DNA from: an uncultured Clostridia bacterium
GTDB lineage: Bacteria; Bacillota; Clostridia; Christensenellales; CAG-917
NCBI GenBank assembly: GCA_934254835.1
Contig: CAKQMI010000002.1
Coordinates: 1-64,000 of the forward strand
Reading direction: 5' to 3'
DNA length: 64,000 bases
Positions 44,381-53,439 of the stretch are shown here, piece by piece (within the stretch, counting starts at the first letter, position 1; every line of letters begins with the position of its first letter). The notes under the pieces are model-generated. The model was not told where the DNA came from, made no database searches, and was given only the letters and a program-made list of their open reading frames with translations. Position numbers and translations under genes: made by a program.

Positions 44381-44409
44381 AAAAAACCGTCCTTGCGGAC
44401 GGTGTTTTT
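44381..44409. terminator. Bidirectional terminator between rqcH and the membrane gene
   Basis: ACCGTCC-TTGC-GGACGGT is followed by a T-run on the plus strand (GTTTTTG) and preceded by an A-run that reads as six Ts on the minus strand. It can end both convergent transcripts. Confidence 0.9.
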
Positions 44410-44420
44410 GATTTTGTCGA

Positions 44421-44780
44421 TTATTTTCCGCTGGCTTGCTTTGCGTAGTTGGCGATGTCGACAATCATCGGAATAAGGACGAATGCGTACGCAACCACAA
44501 CACTCAGCCAATAGCAGATTTTGACGCCCTTGCCCTTGTTTTTGACAAAGCCGACGCTCACTATCGTGAAAACCGTGTAGGTCAGAAGACCTACGATGCC
44601 TTGCAGGATAACGGGTACGAGTTGATACCACGCTGTGATTTCCTTGTTGTTGGCGATGCCCAGCGCAAAGTTGACGATCATGGTAATCGCGCCGATAACA
44701 AGAACGATAAACGCCATAAGCCCCAAAGTTTGCTTACCGCCGGATACTCTCTCCTCGTCTTCGTTGTCAGTTTTGAACAT
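44421..44780 (-). CDS. Small membrane protein, three helices
   Basis: The 119-residue protein has an acidic cytoplasmic start (MFKTDNEDEERVSGG) and three predicted membrane helices: about 20-42, 55-78 and 88-108. I do not recognise a family. GGAG stands about 11 bases before the ATG, rather far. It is convergent with rqcH and shares its terminator, and it lies downstream of rluD with about 60 bases between. Nothing indicates its function. Confidence 0.7.
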   Translation of the reverse strand: MFKTDNEDEERVSGGKQTLGLMAFIVLVIGAITMIVNFALGIANNKEITAWYQLVPVILQGIVGLLTYTVFTIVSVGFVKNKGKGVKICYWLSVVVAYAFVLIPMIVDIANYAKQASGK

Positions 44781-44838
44781 AGTTGTATATTCTCCTTAAA
44801 GTTATTCGTAGTATATGTAGCGTCGCTACCCTTTAATG

Positions 44839-45750
44839 CTAACTTCTTTTTTCAAGAATGTCAAGTACCCCTTTGAAATAATCGGGAAGCGGAGCGGTAA
44901 AAGTCATTACTTCCCCGGTTTTCGGATGAGTCAGCACAAGTTTATAGGCGTGCAGGAGTTGACCGTTCAGTTTGAACTCGTTACTGCCACCGTAAACCGT
45001 GTCGCCGACGACGGGGTGGTGCATAAACTTTGCGTGCACTCTTATTTGATGTGTGCGCCCTGTCTTCAGCTCGAACTCGCAATAGGTGTATCTTGAAAAC
45101 CTCTTTAATACGGTGAAATGAGTTTCGGCGTTTCTGCCGTCCTGAACAACCGCCATTTTTTTGCGGTCGGAGTGACTGCGTCCGACGGGTTCGTCGATGA
45201 CGCCCGAGTCCTCTTTGACGTTGCCATCCAACAGCGCGACGTAAAACCTTTTCGCGTCCTTTTTTTGGATTTGCGATTGCAGATTTTTGTGCGCCTCGTC
45301 GTTTTTTGCGACAACGAGAAGTCCCGACGTGTCTTTGTCGAGCCTGTGCACAATCCCGGGACGCACGACGCCGTTTATCGCGCTGAGCGACGAAAGGTTG
45401 TATAAAAGCGCGTTGACGAGCGTTCCGTTTTCACTTCCGCACGCGGGGTGCACAACCATGCCTTGCGGTTTATTGATGACGGCGATATCGTCGTCCTCGT
45501 AAATAATATCGATGGGGATATTTTCGGGTGCGAGCGACAAAGTTTTGGGCGACGGCAAATTAAAAACGACTTTGTCGTTTTCCTTTAATGACGCGCCCGC
45601 TTTTTCTTTTTTGCCGTTGACGGTCGCACCGCCCTCTTCGATTATCGTTTTAACGTGACTTCTGGAAACGTCCTGAAGATTTTTTTGCAAAAACCTGTCC
45701 AGCCTTTCGCCCTTGTCTTCATTTGTCACGACAAACTCATACGTTTTCAT
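44839..45750 (-). CDS. rluD: RluD-type 23S rRNA pseudouridine synthase
   Basis: The 303-residue enzyme has an N-terminal S4 domain (RLDRFLQKNLQDVSRSHVKTIIEEGGATVNG) and the catalytic domain with HRLDKDTSGLLVVAK, and ends in the KTGRTHQIRVHAKFMHHPVVGD motif. It makes pseudouridines in 23S rRNA. The ATG overlaps the lspA stop by 14 bases, the usual lspA-rluD (ylyB) order of Firmicutes, which supports the name over the RluA-family gene at 15591. Confidence 0.93.
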   Translation of the reverse strand: MKTYEFVVTNEDKGERLDRFLQKNLQDVSRSHVKTIIEEGGATVNGKKEKAGASLKENDKVVFNLPSPKTLSLAPENIPIDIIYEDDDIAVINKPQGMVVHPACGSENGTLVNALLYNLSSLSAINGVVRPGIVHRLDKDTSGLLVVAKNDEAHKNLQSQIQKKDAKRFYVALLDGNVKEDSGVIDEPVGRSHSDRKKMAVVQDGRNAETHFTVLKRFSRYTYCEFELKTGRTHQIRVHAKFMHHPVVGDTVYGGSNEFKLNGQLLHAYKLVLTHPKTGEVMTFTAPLPDYFKGVLDILEKRS

Positions 45751-46375
45751 TTTCGTTCGTGCTTTGGACGGTGCCGTCGGGTATCGTCGGACTGTCCGTC
45801 GTTACGTCACGCTTGTTTATCGCGTCGTAAGGATACGCCGTGGGATAAGTCGCGTCAAGTTTTTCCTTTTCTTCCTGACGTTTTTTGATGTCCTTCGGCA
45901 TAAAGAAAATGGCGTATATCGCAAAAAGTATCGTCGCGACGGTCAAAAAACTGTCCGCCACGTTGAATGTCGCAAACTGTGGCCAAAAATCGAAATTGAT
46001 GAAATCCCTGACGTAGCCGAAAACAATGCGGTCATAAAGGTTGCCGAGCCCGCCCGCAAGGATCAACACCAACAATACTCTGAAAAATTTGTTTTCCTTT
46101 TTGTTGAAAATCAGATAAAACAGCAATATAGAAAGCCCCACCGCCGTGAAAGCGATGAGCGCGCCCGTTTTTCCCGTGAACGAGCCGAAAGTCGCGCCCG
46201 TGTTTTCGCTGTAAGAAAACGAGATGAAATTTCTTATAAACTCGATATCGCCGTTTTTTTGAATTATGTCACCGTTTGGGGCGTGTCCGATCCCCAGCGC
46301 TTGTACGATGCCGTATTTACTGCCAAGGTCAAGCGCAAGCACCGCGATGACGATAAGAATTTCGTACCAAAACAT
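45737..46375 (-). CDS. lspA: Lipoprotein signal peptidase LspA
   Basis: The 212-residue membrane aspartic protease removes signal peptides from prolipoproteins. It has four helices, the conserved GNLYDRIVFGYVRDFI with the first catalytic Asp, and FNVADSFLTVA with the second. SENTGATFGSF is the substrate-binding loop. The tail of about 50 residues after the last helix is hydrophilic, longer than usual. It shares its first base with the sepF stop and overlaps rluD, so it is tightly coupled. Confidence 0.96.
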   Translation of the reverse strand: MFWYEILIVIAVLALDLGSKYGIVQALGIGHAPNGDIIQKNGDIEFIRNFISFSYSENTGATFGSFTGKTGALIAFTAVGLSILLFYLIFNKKENKFFRVLLVLILAGGLGNLYDRIVFGYVRDFINFDFWPQFATFNVADSFLTVATILFAIYAIFFMPKDIKKRQEEKEKLDATYPTAYPYDAINKRDVTTDSPTIPDGTVQSTNENENV

Positions 46376-46998
46376 CAGCGACGATTCCTTCTTTCTTCAA
46401 TTGATTTTGCAATGTCACCGCCCGCCGATATCGACACACCGTAAGGCGTCAGCAGGAATATCGTGCCGTTAATGCGTTGCATACTTCCGCCAAGCGCGTA
46501 AATCGCACCGCTTAAAAAGTCCAAAATGCGTTGACCGTCGTCGTCGCCGATACCTGCAAACTCGACAATTGCGGGTTCGTGCATGCGAAGGTGGTCGATA
46601 AGCGACTGTACGTCGCCGTAATTTTTGGGAGAATACAAAACCACGTTGCCGATTGGCACGCTTTGGAATGCGGGATTTTGAGGCGCGGAGTATTGTTGCG
46701 GAGCGGGTTGTTGAGGCGGAACGAACTGCCCCGACGGCTGAGGAGTGCGGACGGGTTGTCCGATGGGAGGCAGAGTGCGATTGAGTCTTTCGTCGGTGGA
46801 GCGAGCCACGCTTTGGCGCGCGTCGTCCGAACGACGGTCAAAATATCCGCCGCCGGAGTATTGACGGTCAAAGTTGTTCCCCGCGCGGTCGTAATCGCCA
46901 CGACGGTCGTAGGAATCGCGACGGTCGTAGGAATCGCGACGGTCGTATCCGTCGTCCCTGTTCGATCCTCTTCTGTTGTTTCCGAAAAAGTCAGCCAT
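46375..46998 (-). CDS. sepF: Cell division protein SepF
   Basis: The 207-residue FtsZ-anchoring protein has the usual C-terminal SepF domain (NVVLYSPKNYGDVQSLIDHLRMHEPAIVEFAG ... QRILDFLSGAIYALGGSMQRI). The N-terminal 110 residues form a disordered linker with YDRR repeats (YDRRDS twice, YDRRGD once), encoded by short tandem DNA repeats near 46905-46950, and a Pro/Gln-rich part. Unlike the classical membrane-binding amphipathic start, the N-terminus MADFFGNNRRG is short. It overlaps ylmE by eight bases. Confidence 0.95.
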   Translation of the reverse strand: MADFFGNNRRGSNRDDGYDRRDSYDRRDSYDRRGDYDRAGNNFDRQYSGGGYFDRRSDDARQSVARSTDERLNRTLPPIGQPVRTPQPSGQFVPPQQPAPQQYSAPQNPAFQSVPIGNVVLYSPKNYGDVQSLIDHLRMHEPAIVEFAGIGDDDGQRILDFLSGAIYALGGSMQRINGTIFLLTPYGVSISAGGDIAKSIEERRNRR

Positions 46999-47695
46999 TC
47001 AAAATTACCTCTCGTTCTCCGAATAACGCCCTGCCGAGCCGTACTATGTTTGCGCCGTATCTCACCGCAATGTCATAGTCGTTGCTCATGCCCGCGGAAA
47101 GATATCTTATATCCGCATTCGTAAGTTTTGTCAGTTTAAGTGTATCATATAACTTGCTTAATTGCAAATAAAAAGACTCCAGCAAGGATTTTTCGACGTT
47201 GGGAAGCACGCTCATCAGCCCCTTTACCCTGACCGACGAATACTTATCCGCCTCCCGCGCGAAATCGATGACGTCGTTTGGCGACAGCCCGCCCTTCTTT
47301 TCCTCACCGCCCATATTGACCTCGATGAGGATATCTTGCACCTTGTCGTGCTTTTTTGCCTGACGGTCGATTTCTTGCAACAGGTTTATCCTGTCCACCG
47401 AGTGGATAAGGTCAACCTTGTCGATGATATACTTCACCTTATTGGTTTGCAGTTGTCCGATGAAATGCCAGGTGACGTCGGGCGTGTATTTCTCCAAAAG
47501 TTCCTGCACGCGGTTTTCGCCGAAAATTTTGACGTCGGTGTGGTCTTTTACAAAAAGAATTCTGTCCAAAGGCATAGTTTTGGACGCACCTATTACAAGC
47601 ACGTCCTCCATACTTCTTCCGCTTTCTTCCGTCGCCGTTTTCAGGCGGTTTATTGCACGTTTGTAGTTTTCCAGAACTATTTCTTCATTTACCAT
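46991..47695 (-). CDS. YggS/YlmE PLP homeostasis protein
   Basis: The 234-residue PLP-binding protein keeps free pyridoxal phosphate low; it has no known catalytic reaction. The Lys that binds PLP is in LVIGASKTMPLDRI. Other motifs are FGENRVQELLEKY, WHFIGQLQTNK, LIHSVDR and LSAGMSNDYDIAVRYGANIVRLGRALFG. Its place ahead of sepF matches ylmE in Bacillus and Clostridia. An imperfect palindrome CATATCATATATGG overlaps its start. Confidence 0.95.
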   Translation of the reverse strand: MVNEEIVLENYKRAINRLKTATEESGRSMEDVLVIGASKTMPLDRILFVKDHTDVKIFGENRVQELLEKYTPDVTWHFIGQLQTNKVKYIIDKVDLIHSVDRINLLQEIDRQAKKHDKVQDILIEVNMGGEEKKGGLSPNDVIDFAREADKYSSVRVKGLMSVLPNVEKSLLESFYLQLSKLYDTLKLTKLTNADIRYLSAGMSNDYDIAVRYGANIVRLGRALFGEREVILNG

Positions 47696-47743
47696 ATCAT
47701 ATATGGTAACACTCGCCGACGCGCTTTGTCAAGCGACCTTAAA

Positions 47744-48415
47744 TTATCTTTCGTCCGAGGCGCAATCTTCCTTGAAATTTCCGCAGTTTTCACCCTCGAT
47801 TTCATCGTTTTCGGCATAGATTTTGCTTATCGACACCTCGTAGGCGGTTTTTACGACAAGATCGCCGTCGATGTTTTTCTGATATTCGCGACTTTGTATC
47901 CGTCCCGCAAGCGTGATTTTGTCGCCCACTTCCAAGCTCCCCGCAAAGCGCGCGTTCCTGCCCCAAGCGATACACGGAATATAGTCCGACTTGTTGTAGG
48001 CGCGATTGACCGCAATAAGCGCGTCGCAGATTTCCCGCTTGAACGGAGTCGTGCGATATACCGTCGGCTTGCAAACGTAGCCGGTAAGTTCGATGATATT
48101 CGGGTTTCTTTCCTCATCGTCGTCGACGATTTCCCGCGCAAATACCGTCAGCATAAGCCTGCTTTTTCCGTTTTCAAACTTGTTGTAACTTCTGAATTGC
48201 CCGTCCACCGACAGCGTGTCGCCAACACGGATTTCGGTGTCTATCATCAGTCTTTCGGAAAGCGTCACGGGGATTACGTCCTCCTGCTCGGACATTCGCT
48301 TGACCGCAAGCATTACTTCGTAAAAGCCCTCGCCCATCACCTCGTGCGTGAAGACGGGAGCCGTGATTACCTTCCCCGACAAAAATACCTTGTTGTTGAT
48401 TTGTGCGTCTGTCAT
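47744..48415 (-). CDS. SSB-like protein with two OB folds
   Basis: The 223-residue protein consists of two single-stranded-DNA-binding OB folds in tandem (about 8-95 and 102-205), the second with IELTGYVCKPTVYRTTPFKREICDALIAVNRAY resembling SSB strand patterns. The acidic end GENCGNFKEDCASDER replaces the usual SSB tail. Such tandem proteins occur in Clostridia and probably bind single-stranded DNA, but their role next to the main SSB is not defined. GGAG precedes the ATG at 48415; the ATG four codons upstream lacks one. Confidence 0.8.
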   Translation of the reverse strand: MTDAQINNKVFLSGKVITAPVFTHEVMGEGFYEVMLAVKRMSEQEDVIPVTLSERLMIDTEIRVGDTLSVDGQFRSYNKFENGKSRLMLTVFAREIVDDDEERNPNIIELTGYVCKPTVYRTTPFKREICDALIAVNRAYNKSDYIPCIAWGRNARFAGSLEVGDKITLAGRIQSREYQKNIDGDLVVKTAYEVSISKIYAENDEIEGENCGNFKEDCASDER

Positions 48416-48438
48416 AATTTTCTCCATTTATGTGTTTT

Positions 48439-49200
48439 TTATTTTTTGCGCTGTACACCGTTGTTGTCGATAGTGTAGTTTTCTCGAAATACCAGTTCGT
48501 CAATCGACACCGCTTTGTATCCGTCAGCCTTTAAGCGCGGAAGTATGATTTTGAGCGCGTCCAAAACGTGGTCGCTGTTGTTGTGGAAAAGGATTATCGC
48601 ACCGTTTTTGAGTTTCGGGATAACCCTGCCCGCAATCTGCTCGCCCGAAAGTCCTTTCCAGTCAAGACTGTCGATGCTCCACTGCACGCCCACCATATTT
48701 TTTTCGTTCACGACGCTCAAAAGTTTGTTGTCGTACTCCCCAAACGGCGGACGAAAATATGCGGGCGTTTTTCCCGTCAAGTCCCTTATTCGCTCGTTTA
48801 CGCTGTCGATTTCCTTATTTATCTCGTCTTTCGACAGTTTGCTCATGTGCAAGTGGTTGTTGCTGTGATTGCCGATTTCAAGCCCCGCGTCCGCAATCAA
48901 CTTGGTTTCTTCGGGGTATTTGTCAATCCAAAATCCCACCAGAAAAAAGGTGCCGTCCGCGTCGTATTTTTTAAGCAGGTCGATTATACCTTTGGTTTTG
49001 TCCGCGCCCCACGCAGCGTCGAAAGTCAGCGCGACAACCTTTTCTTCGGTCTCCACCGAGTACACCGGCACCAGCCGTTTTTCGGACGCAAGATATACGG
49101 GCGCAACCCCGCCCACAGCCGTCACCGCAACAAGAAGCACCGTAATTACCGCAACGAAAACCGCCTTCAACACGTCGTTCTTTTTCACGACAATAAACAT
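48439..49200 (-). CDS. Polysaccharide deacetylase, PdaB/YlxY-like
   Basis: The 253-residue protein has an N-terminal membrane anchor (residues about 10-32) and a NodB domain: ALTFDAAWG (catalytic Asp and metal Asp region), HSNNHLHM (metal His), RPPFGEYD and WSIDSLDW, and a late FHNNSDHVLDAL. The TFDAAWGADKT pattern is that of the sporulation-linked PdaB/YlxY group acting on peptidoglycan outside the cell. GAGGTAAAG precedes the ATG at 49200; the upstream open frame is unsupported. Cortex modification is a reasonable inference, not proved. Confidence 0.88.
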   Translation of the reverse strand: MFIVVKKNDVLKAVFVAVITVLLVAVTAVGGVAPVYLASEKRLVPVYSVETEEKVVALTFDAAWGADKTKGIIDLLKKYDADGTFFLVGFWIDKYPEETKLIADAGLEIGNHSNNHLHMSKLSKDEINKEIDSVNERIRDLTGKTPAYFRPPFGEYDNKLLSVVNEKNMVGVQWSIDSLDWKGLSGEQIAGRVIPKLKNGAIILFHNNSDHVLDALKIILPRLKADGYKAVSIDELVFRENYTIDNNGVQRKK

Positions 49201-49283
49201 CTTTACCTCATCATAAATTATTTTTTTATTGATTTTTTTCGGTATTTTTGCGGATTTTGTCGATTTTTGCAAAAAAACAGCGC

Positions 49284-49307
49284 AAAAAAAATACCCTAAA
49301 ATAGGGT
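49284..49307 (-). terminator. Terminator of the PurL-like gene
   Basis: TACCCT and AGGGTA close a short AT-rich stem (49292-49307), followed by eight Ts on the minus strand. Confidence 0.75.
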
Positions 49308-49335
49308 ACTTTCAAAATCTTGGTAATATGACTTT

Positions 49336-52300
49336 TTACTTGAAATACTTCACTCCACTTTCAAAAATTTTGGCGTCCCACTCGCCTGCAGAGTTTTGAT
49401 ATAAGGTGTCGCTCACGCGCGAAAAACGAGTGACTCGTCCGTAAATCCTGCCGTCGGGACTGAATATTCCGTCAACGGCGTTTGCGCTTCCGCACGGATT
49501 GAACGGAGTTTCCACAGTCGCGTTGTCGTTCAGGTCAACGTACTGCCCCGCAATTTGCCCTTTGACGATAAGCGCGTCCATCAGTGCTTTGTCGGCGACG
49601 AACCGTCCGCTCTCTTCTGCGATTTGCGCCTTGAAAATATCGCCCGTTTTCACGCCGTTGAACCAAGGCGAAAGGTTGCTTGTCACCCTTATTCTCCTGA
49701 TTCCGCACGTTTTTTTCGCGCCGATATTGTCAATCAGCGACGCCTTTATAAACTTATCGTCCACAAATTTTCCGTACGGCAACAATCCTGTTTTAAGGAG
49801 GGTATTAAAGCCTTGTGCGACGCCCAAAATAAGTCCGTCGCGGGACAACAATTCCTCAACGGCACGCTTAATTTCGTCAAGCGTAAACAGCGCGTCCATC
49901 AACAAATTTCCGTCCGATAACAACAAAATTTGGCAATTTTTCAACGTTTTTGCAAATTCTTCGGCATTTTTTGTAAAATCTTTTTCGTCGGTATCTTTCA
50001 AAATCAGCGTTTCGGTGCGCGCGCCCGCCACCTTAAATCGCCTTATCGCCTCGGCATCGTACGTCGTGTCGAACACCGGCATAAACACCTTTGGACGGGA
50101 CACCTGAAAACCGCAGACTTTCTTTTTTGTGAAACTTATCCCGAGGTTTTTCGTAAAACCTTCGCAGTACGTTTCGGTGGGGAATGATTTTTCAAAGGTT
50201 GACGAGTACGCTTTTGTCACGGCGTCGGCGCGTAGGGACGCGTCGTTTATGATAAATTTCGGCACGTCGGTGACTTCGCCGACTTCCGTCAAAAACTTCC
50301 CGAATCCGCTTTCCCCTTTTTCCAAAATCAGTATATCGCCAAAATCGTTTTGGAACAAGGTTTCGTCAACAAACCCCGTCATATACAAGCCCATTCCGTT
50401 GCCTATTGAGGATTTTATCGCCGACACGACCACCCCGCCGTCTTTTACGACGGTTGCCGAATCGAGCGCGCCTTGCTTTGCAAGTTTTTGCACAATATCA
50501 AAGTATCCGCTTATTTTTTCAAAGTCCCACACGCCCGCGGTCTTCAAAGGAATTCTCAAAAGCCGTCCTTTTTTTGAAAACGTCGCGCCGACAATGGCTT
50601 TCATCGACGAAAACGCCGTCGCCGTCACCGTAATAACGTTGGTTTTTGCGGATACGATCTCGACGTCCGACACGGACACGCCCAAGTTTCTTGCGACGGT
50701 CATCGCGCCCAAAAGAGCGAGTTTCGCTTTTTCAAAGTCGTCCGTTTCGACAAAAATCGACGTTGTTTTGTCGGCTTCCGCGCCCGACGCGACAAGGCTT
50801 GAAAGTGCGGTAATTTGTGCGTCGAACCCGCCCGAAAAGTCGCACTCTCCGCTTGCCGAGGCAATCACTGCCCCGACGCCGTCTTTGACCTTAGTGACGG
50901 TGACGTTTTCTTTTGTCAGACGGTACTTTCCGCCGACGTTGTCAAACGCCGTTGACTTGCCGTCAAAGGTATCGTCAAGTCCCGCTTTCCCCGCGACATT
51001 AGGTTTTGTGAGTTCGTACAAGACGCCCTCTCTTTGACGGTCGGCGTTTATAAGTCCCGCGGTAATTTTATCGACAGGTTTAATATCGTATTTGATTGTA
51101 TTTTCGGAAATTTTTGTGTTTTCGTTTGTTTTTTCAAGCAAAATTGTATTTTTGAAAACAGTTTTGCCTTTGATTTTTATCGTGGTTTCGTCGTTATTTA
51201 CGCTTCCGATTTCGACGGCGCAAATATTTTCCGCCCTCAATATCTTGATTAAGGATTTTGCGTTTTCCGTCACAACGAAAAGAGAGTTTTCAAGCATGCG
51301 TTTTGCGCTTTCGAACTCGACTTTTTTGAGGTCGATATCCACGCCGATATTTAAGACGTTTTGAAGATTATCGACAAAAGAAATTATCCCTTTCGCATCT
51401 TCGTTTTCAAAAACACGTTTGAGCTTGAACAGAGTTTCGGGTGCGCCGAAAACGTCCGCCGAAAGCAAAAGTACGGCGTCGCCTTTTTTAACGTCCGCAA
51501 AGTCAAGTTTTTTCACGCCCGCAACCGCAACGCTTTGCCCTGCGCCGACAAAACCATTCGCTATAAAACTTTCGTGCGACGCCGAGATATTTGCCTTTTC
51601 CAAAAACTCAGCCGTCCTTTTGGCGTTTTCAAGCGCAGAAAAACAACTTTTATTGTCCTTTGAAAAATACGACGTAACGACAGCAGACACCGGGACGTAC
51701 CCTTTTGAATACGCTTTCAAAACAGCGGACACGGCATTCCCCGAAAAGGTTTTAAGGGTAAGTTTTTCACCGTCGTCGATTTCTTTTTCTATTGCGGTTT
51801 TTTTGAAAACTTCTTTGTTTTCTTCGATTTTTTTTGAAAATTTAATGTTATCTGAGGAAATTTTTGCAACGTTTTCATCAAATAGATTGTCCAAAAATCC
51901 GACGTTGGTTTCTGTTTTTTCACTAAACAATCTTTTTATTTCTTCTTCGATATTCTTTTCGTCGCACTCGGTTTCGGCGCGCTTAAATCGCACGTCAAGC
52001 GCACTTTTCAATGCGTCCTCGTCATCTTTTTTCACGCCGTATACCATGGCGATTTTTGCGCATTTGACGGTCACGTCCTCGCCCGTTGCGACCTTCACCG
52101 CCCTTTCGTACCTTTCGTTTTTGGCATTTTCGCACTCGTACACAAAAACTTTGGCGTCGCTCGTGTCGACGCTTTCATAGATGTCCGTCGAAAATCCGTC
52201 GAAAAAAAGCCCCTTGCACTTTTGAAAGCCGTCATCGGACAGCCCGAAAATCTCAAAACGAGAAAACTCAAGAAGCCCGTCGGTGCAAACCCCGCTTGCG

Positions 52301-52377
52301 GAAACGACTTTTGAAAGGGTGTCCCGAGACAGCGCGTCAAAGCCCTCTTTTTTTGCGCAATAGAACTTTCTTTCCAT
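49336..52377 (-). CDS. PurL-like protein without catalytic motifs
   Basis: The 1013-residue protein has the full layout of the fused Clostridial FGAM synthase: N-terminal domain (MERKFYCAKKEGFDALSRD), two AIRS-like halves, and a C-terminal glutaminase-like domain beginning RPKVFMPVFDTTYD and ending FESGVKYFK. The enzyme's key motifs are gone: the SDHCRH and HNHPTE blocks are missing, GGKDSMS reads SAKTNVI, the glutaminase PGGFS reads LSDGN, the nucleophile Cys in GICNGFQ is Ala (GVAQGFN, residue 854), and GHSER reads TRFSR. The frame is intact, has GGAG and a TTGACA-17-TAAAAT promoter, and is divergent from a WYL regulator. It is about 200 residues shorter than the active enzyme. Confidence 0.8.
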   Translation of the reverse strand: MERKFYCAKKEGFDALSRDTLSKVVSASGVCTDGLLEFSRFEIFGLSDDGFQKCKGLFFDGFSTDIYESVDTSDAKVFVYECENAKNERYERAVKVATGEDVTVKCAKIAMVYGVKKDDEDALKSALDVRFKRAETECDEKNIEEEIKRLFSEKTETNVGFLDNLFDENVAKISSDNIKFSKKIEENKEVFKKTAIEKEIDDGEKLTLKTFSGNAVSAVLKAYSKGYVPVSAVVTSYFSKDNKSCFSALENAKRTAEFLEKANISASHESFIANGFVGAGQSVAVAGVKKLDFADVKKGDAVLLLSADVFGAPETLFKLKRVFENEDAKGIISFVDNLQNVLNIGVDIDLKKVEFESAKRMLENSLFVVTENAKSLIKILRAENICAVEIGSVNNDETTIKIKGKTVFKNTILLEKTNENTKISENTIKYDIKPVDKITAGLINADRQREGVLYELTKPNVAGKAGLDDTFDGKSTAFDNVGGKYRLTKENVTVTKVKDGVGAVIASASGECDFSGGFDAQITALSSLVASGAEADKTTSIFVETDDFEKAKLALLGAMTVARNLGVSVSDVEIVSAKTNVITVTATAFSSMKAIVGATFSKKGRLLRIPLKTAGVWDFEKISGYFDIVQKLAKQGALDSATVVKDGGVVVSAIKSSIGNGMGLYMTGFVDETLFQNDFGDILILEKGESGFGKFLTEVGEVTDVPKFIINDASLRADAVTKAYSSTFEKSFPTETYCEGFTKNLGISFTKKKVCGFQVSRPKVFMPVFDTTYDAEAIRRFKVAGARTETLILKDTDEKDFTKNAEEFAKTLKNCQILLLSDGNLLMDALFTLDEIKRAVEELLSRDGLILGVAQGFNTLLKTGLLPYGKFVDDKFIKASLIDNIGAKKTCGIRRIRVTSNLSPWFNGVKTGDIFKAQIAEESGRFVADKALMDALIVKGQIAGQYVDLNDNATVETPFNPCGSANAVDGIFSPDGRIYGRVTRFSRVSDTLYQNSAGEWDAKIFESGVKYFK

Positions 52378-52404
52378 AAAAACTCCAAAAAATAATATAA
52401 ACAT

Positions 52405-52433
52405 ATTTTATTATCTAAAATATACTATGTCAA
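52405..52433 (-). promoter_or_regulatory. Promoter of the PurL-like gene
   Basis: TTGACA (52428-52433) and TAAAAT (52405-52410) are 17 bases apart on the minus strand. The -35 lies 28 bases from the -35 of the divergent WYL gene. Confidence 0.75.
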
Positions 52434-52460
52434 TGAAAACTTAACGCAAAAACAATTTCG

Positions 52461-52489
52461 TTGACAAAACGCCGACGGTATTCTAAACT
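52461..52489 (+). promoter_or_regulatory. Promoter of the WYL regulator, near-leaderless
   Basis: TTGACA (52461-52466) and TAAACT (52484-52489) are 17 bases apart. The ATG at 52499 is only nine bases from the -10 and has no ribosome site. TTGACAAAACGCC here is repeated exactly in the promoter at 53440. Confidence 0.65.
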
Positions 52490-52498
52490 GAAATCATT

Positions 52499-53428
52499 AT
52501 GATTGACGTATGTTTCGGAATATTGATGGATTTGTTGAAAACACGCAAGGTTACGGCGCGGTACTTGTCCGACAAGTACGAAATATCCATAAGAAGCGTT
52601 TATAGGTATATCGACGTTCTGTCGGCAAGCGGAGTGCCCGTATTTACCGAGCGCGGACGAGGCGGTGGCGTGACGATTGCCGACAATTACCGCCTGCCCG
52701 CAACTCTCCTCACAAAGGACGAGCAAAGCGACGTCTTGTCCGCCCTGTCCTTGTACAAAGGCGCAAACCCCGCGCGCGACGTGGACGCAATCCGTGACAA
52801 ACTGCTGTCGGTCAACACCTCGGACGACGCAAAAAGCCTGATTATGTCGGGCGACAAACTTATCCTCGAAGGCGTCATCGGCGACGAAAAACTTTACCGC
52901 GCCAAAATCGAACCGCTGTCGAAAGCCGTGGACGACCAAAAAAAGGTCACCGTGGTTTATCACGACCGTGGCGGTGAAATCACGACGCGCACAATCCACC
53001 CGCACGCCTTTGTCCTCAAGGACTTCATCTGGTACGTCTATGCTTTTTGCGAACTTCGGCAAAGTTTCCGTATGTTCAAAATCAGTCGTATCGAGAAGTT
53101 GAAAGTCACGGACGAGTCGTTTGACAGAAAATCGCGCGACGAGTTCACCCCGTGGAATTTGTCCCCCGAAACGTCGCAATCGATAACCATTCTTTTGTAC
53201 GTCAAAGAGGAGGCGCGCTACGGCGTCGAGGAGTGGCTGGGCGTTGAGTGCGTCAAACCGCAAAAAAACAAGTCGTTCCCTTACGTCGCCTCGTCGCAGG
53301 TCGCTTTTGACGACACTCTTATCCCCAAGATTTTGTCGTATGGCTCGGCGGTCAAGGTGCTGGAACCGCAAAGTCTTGTGAAAGATATCGTCGCGTCCGC
53401 GCATAATATAAGTACTCTTTACGACTGA
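52499..53428 (+). CDS. WYL-domain transcriptional regulator (YafY type)
   Basis: The 309-residue regulator has an N-terminal winged helix-turn-helix (LKTRKVTARYLSDKYEISIRSVYRYIDVLSASGVPV), then GGVTIADNYRLPATLLT and the WYL domain (IHPHAFVLKDFIWYVYAFCELRQSFRMFKISRIEKL), with a C-terminal extension. WYL domains sense small ligands or nucleic acids. It is divergent from the PurL-like gene, whose promoter is within 30 bases, so it may control both. The start MIDVCFGILMDLL fits the family. No ribosome site is present and the promoter geometry leaves almost no leader. Confidence 0.92.
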   Translation: MIDVCFGILMDLLKTRKVTARYLSDKYEISIRSVYRYIDVLSASGVPVFTERGRGGGVTIADNYRLPATLLTKDEQSDVLSALSLYKGANPARDVDAIRDKLLSVNTSDDAKSLIMSGDKLILEGVIGDEKLYRAKIEPLSKAVDDQKKVTVVYHDRGGEITTRTIHPHAFVLKDFIWYVYAFCELRQSFRMFKISRIEKLKVTDESFDRKSRDEFTPWNLSPETSQSITILLYVKEEARYGVEEWLGVECVKPQKNKSFPYVASSQVAFDDTLIPKILSYGSAVKVLEPQSLVKDIVASAHNISTLYD

Positions 53429-53439
53429 TTATTTTGATG

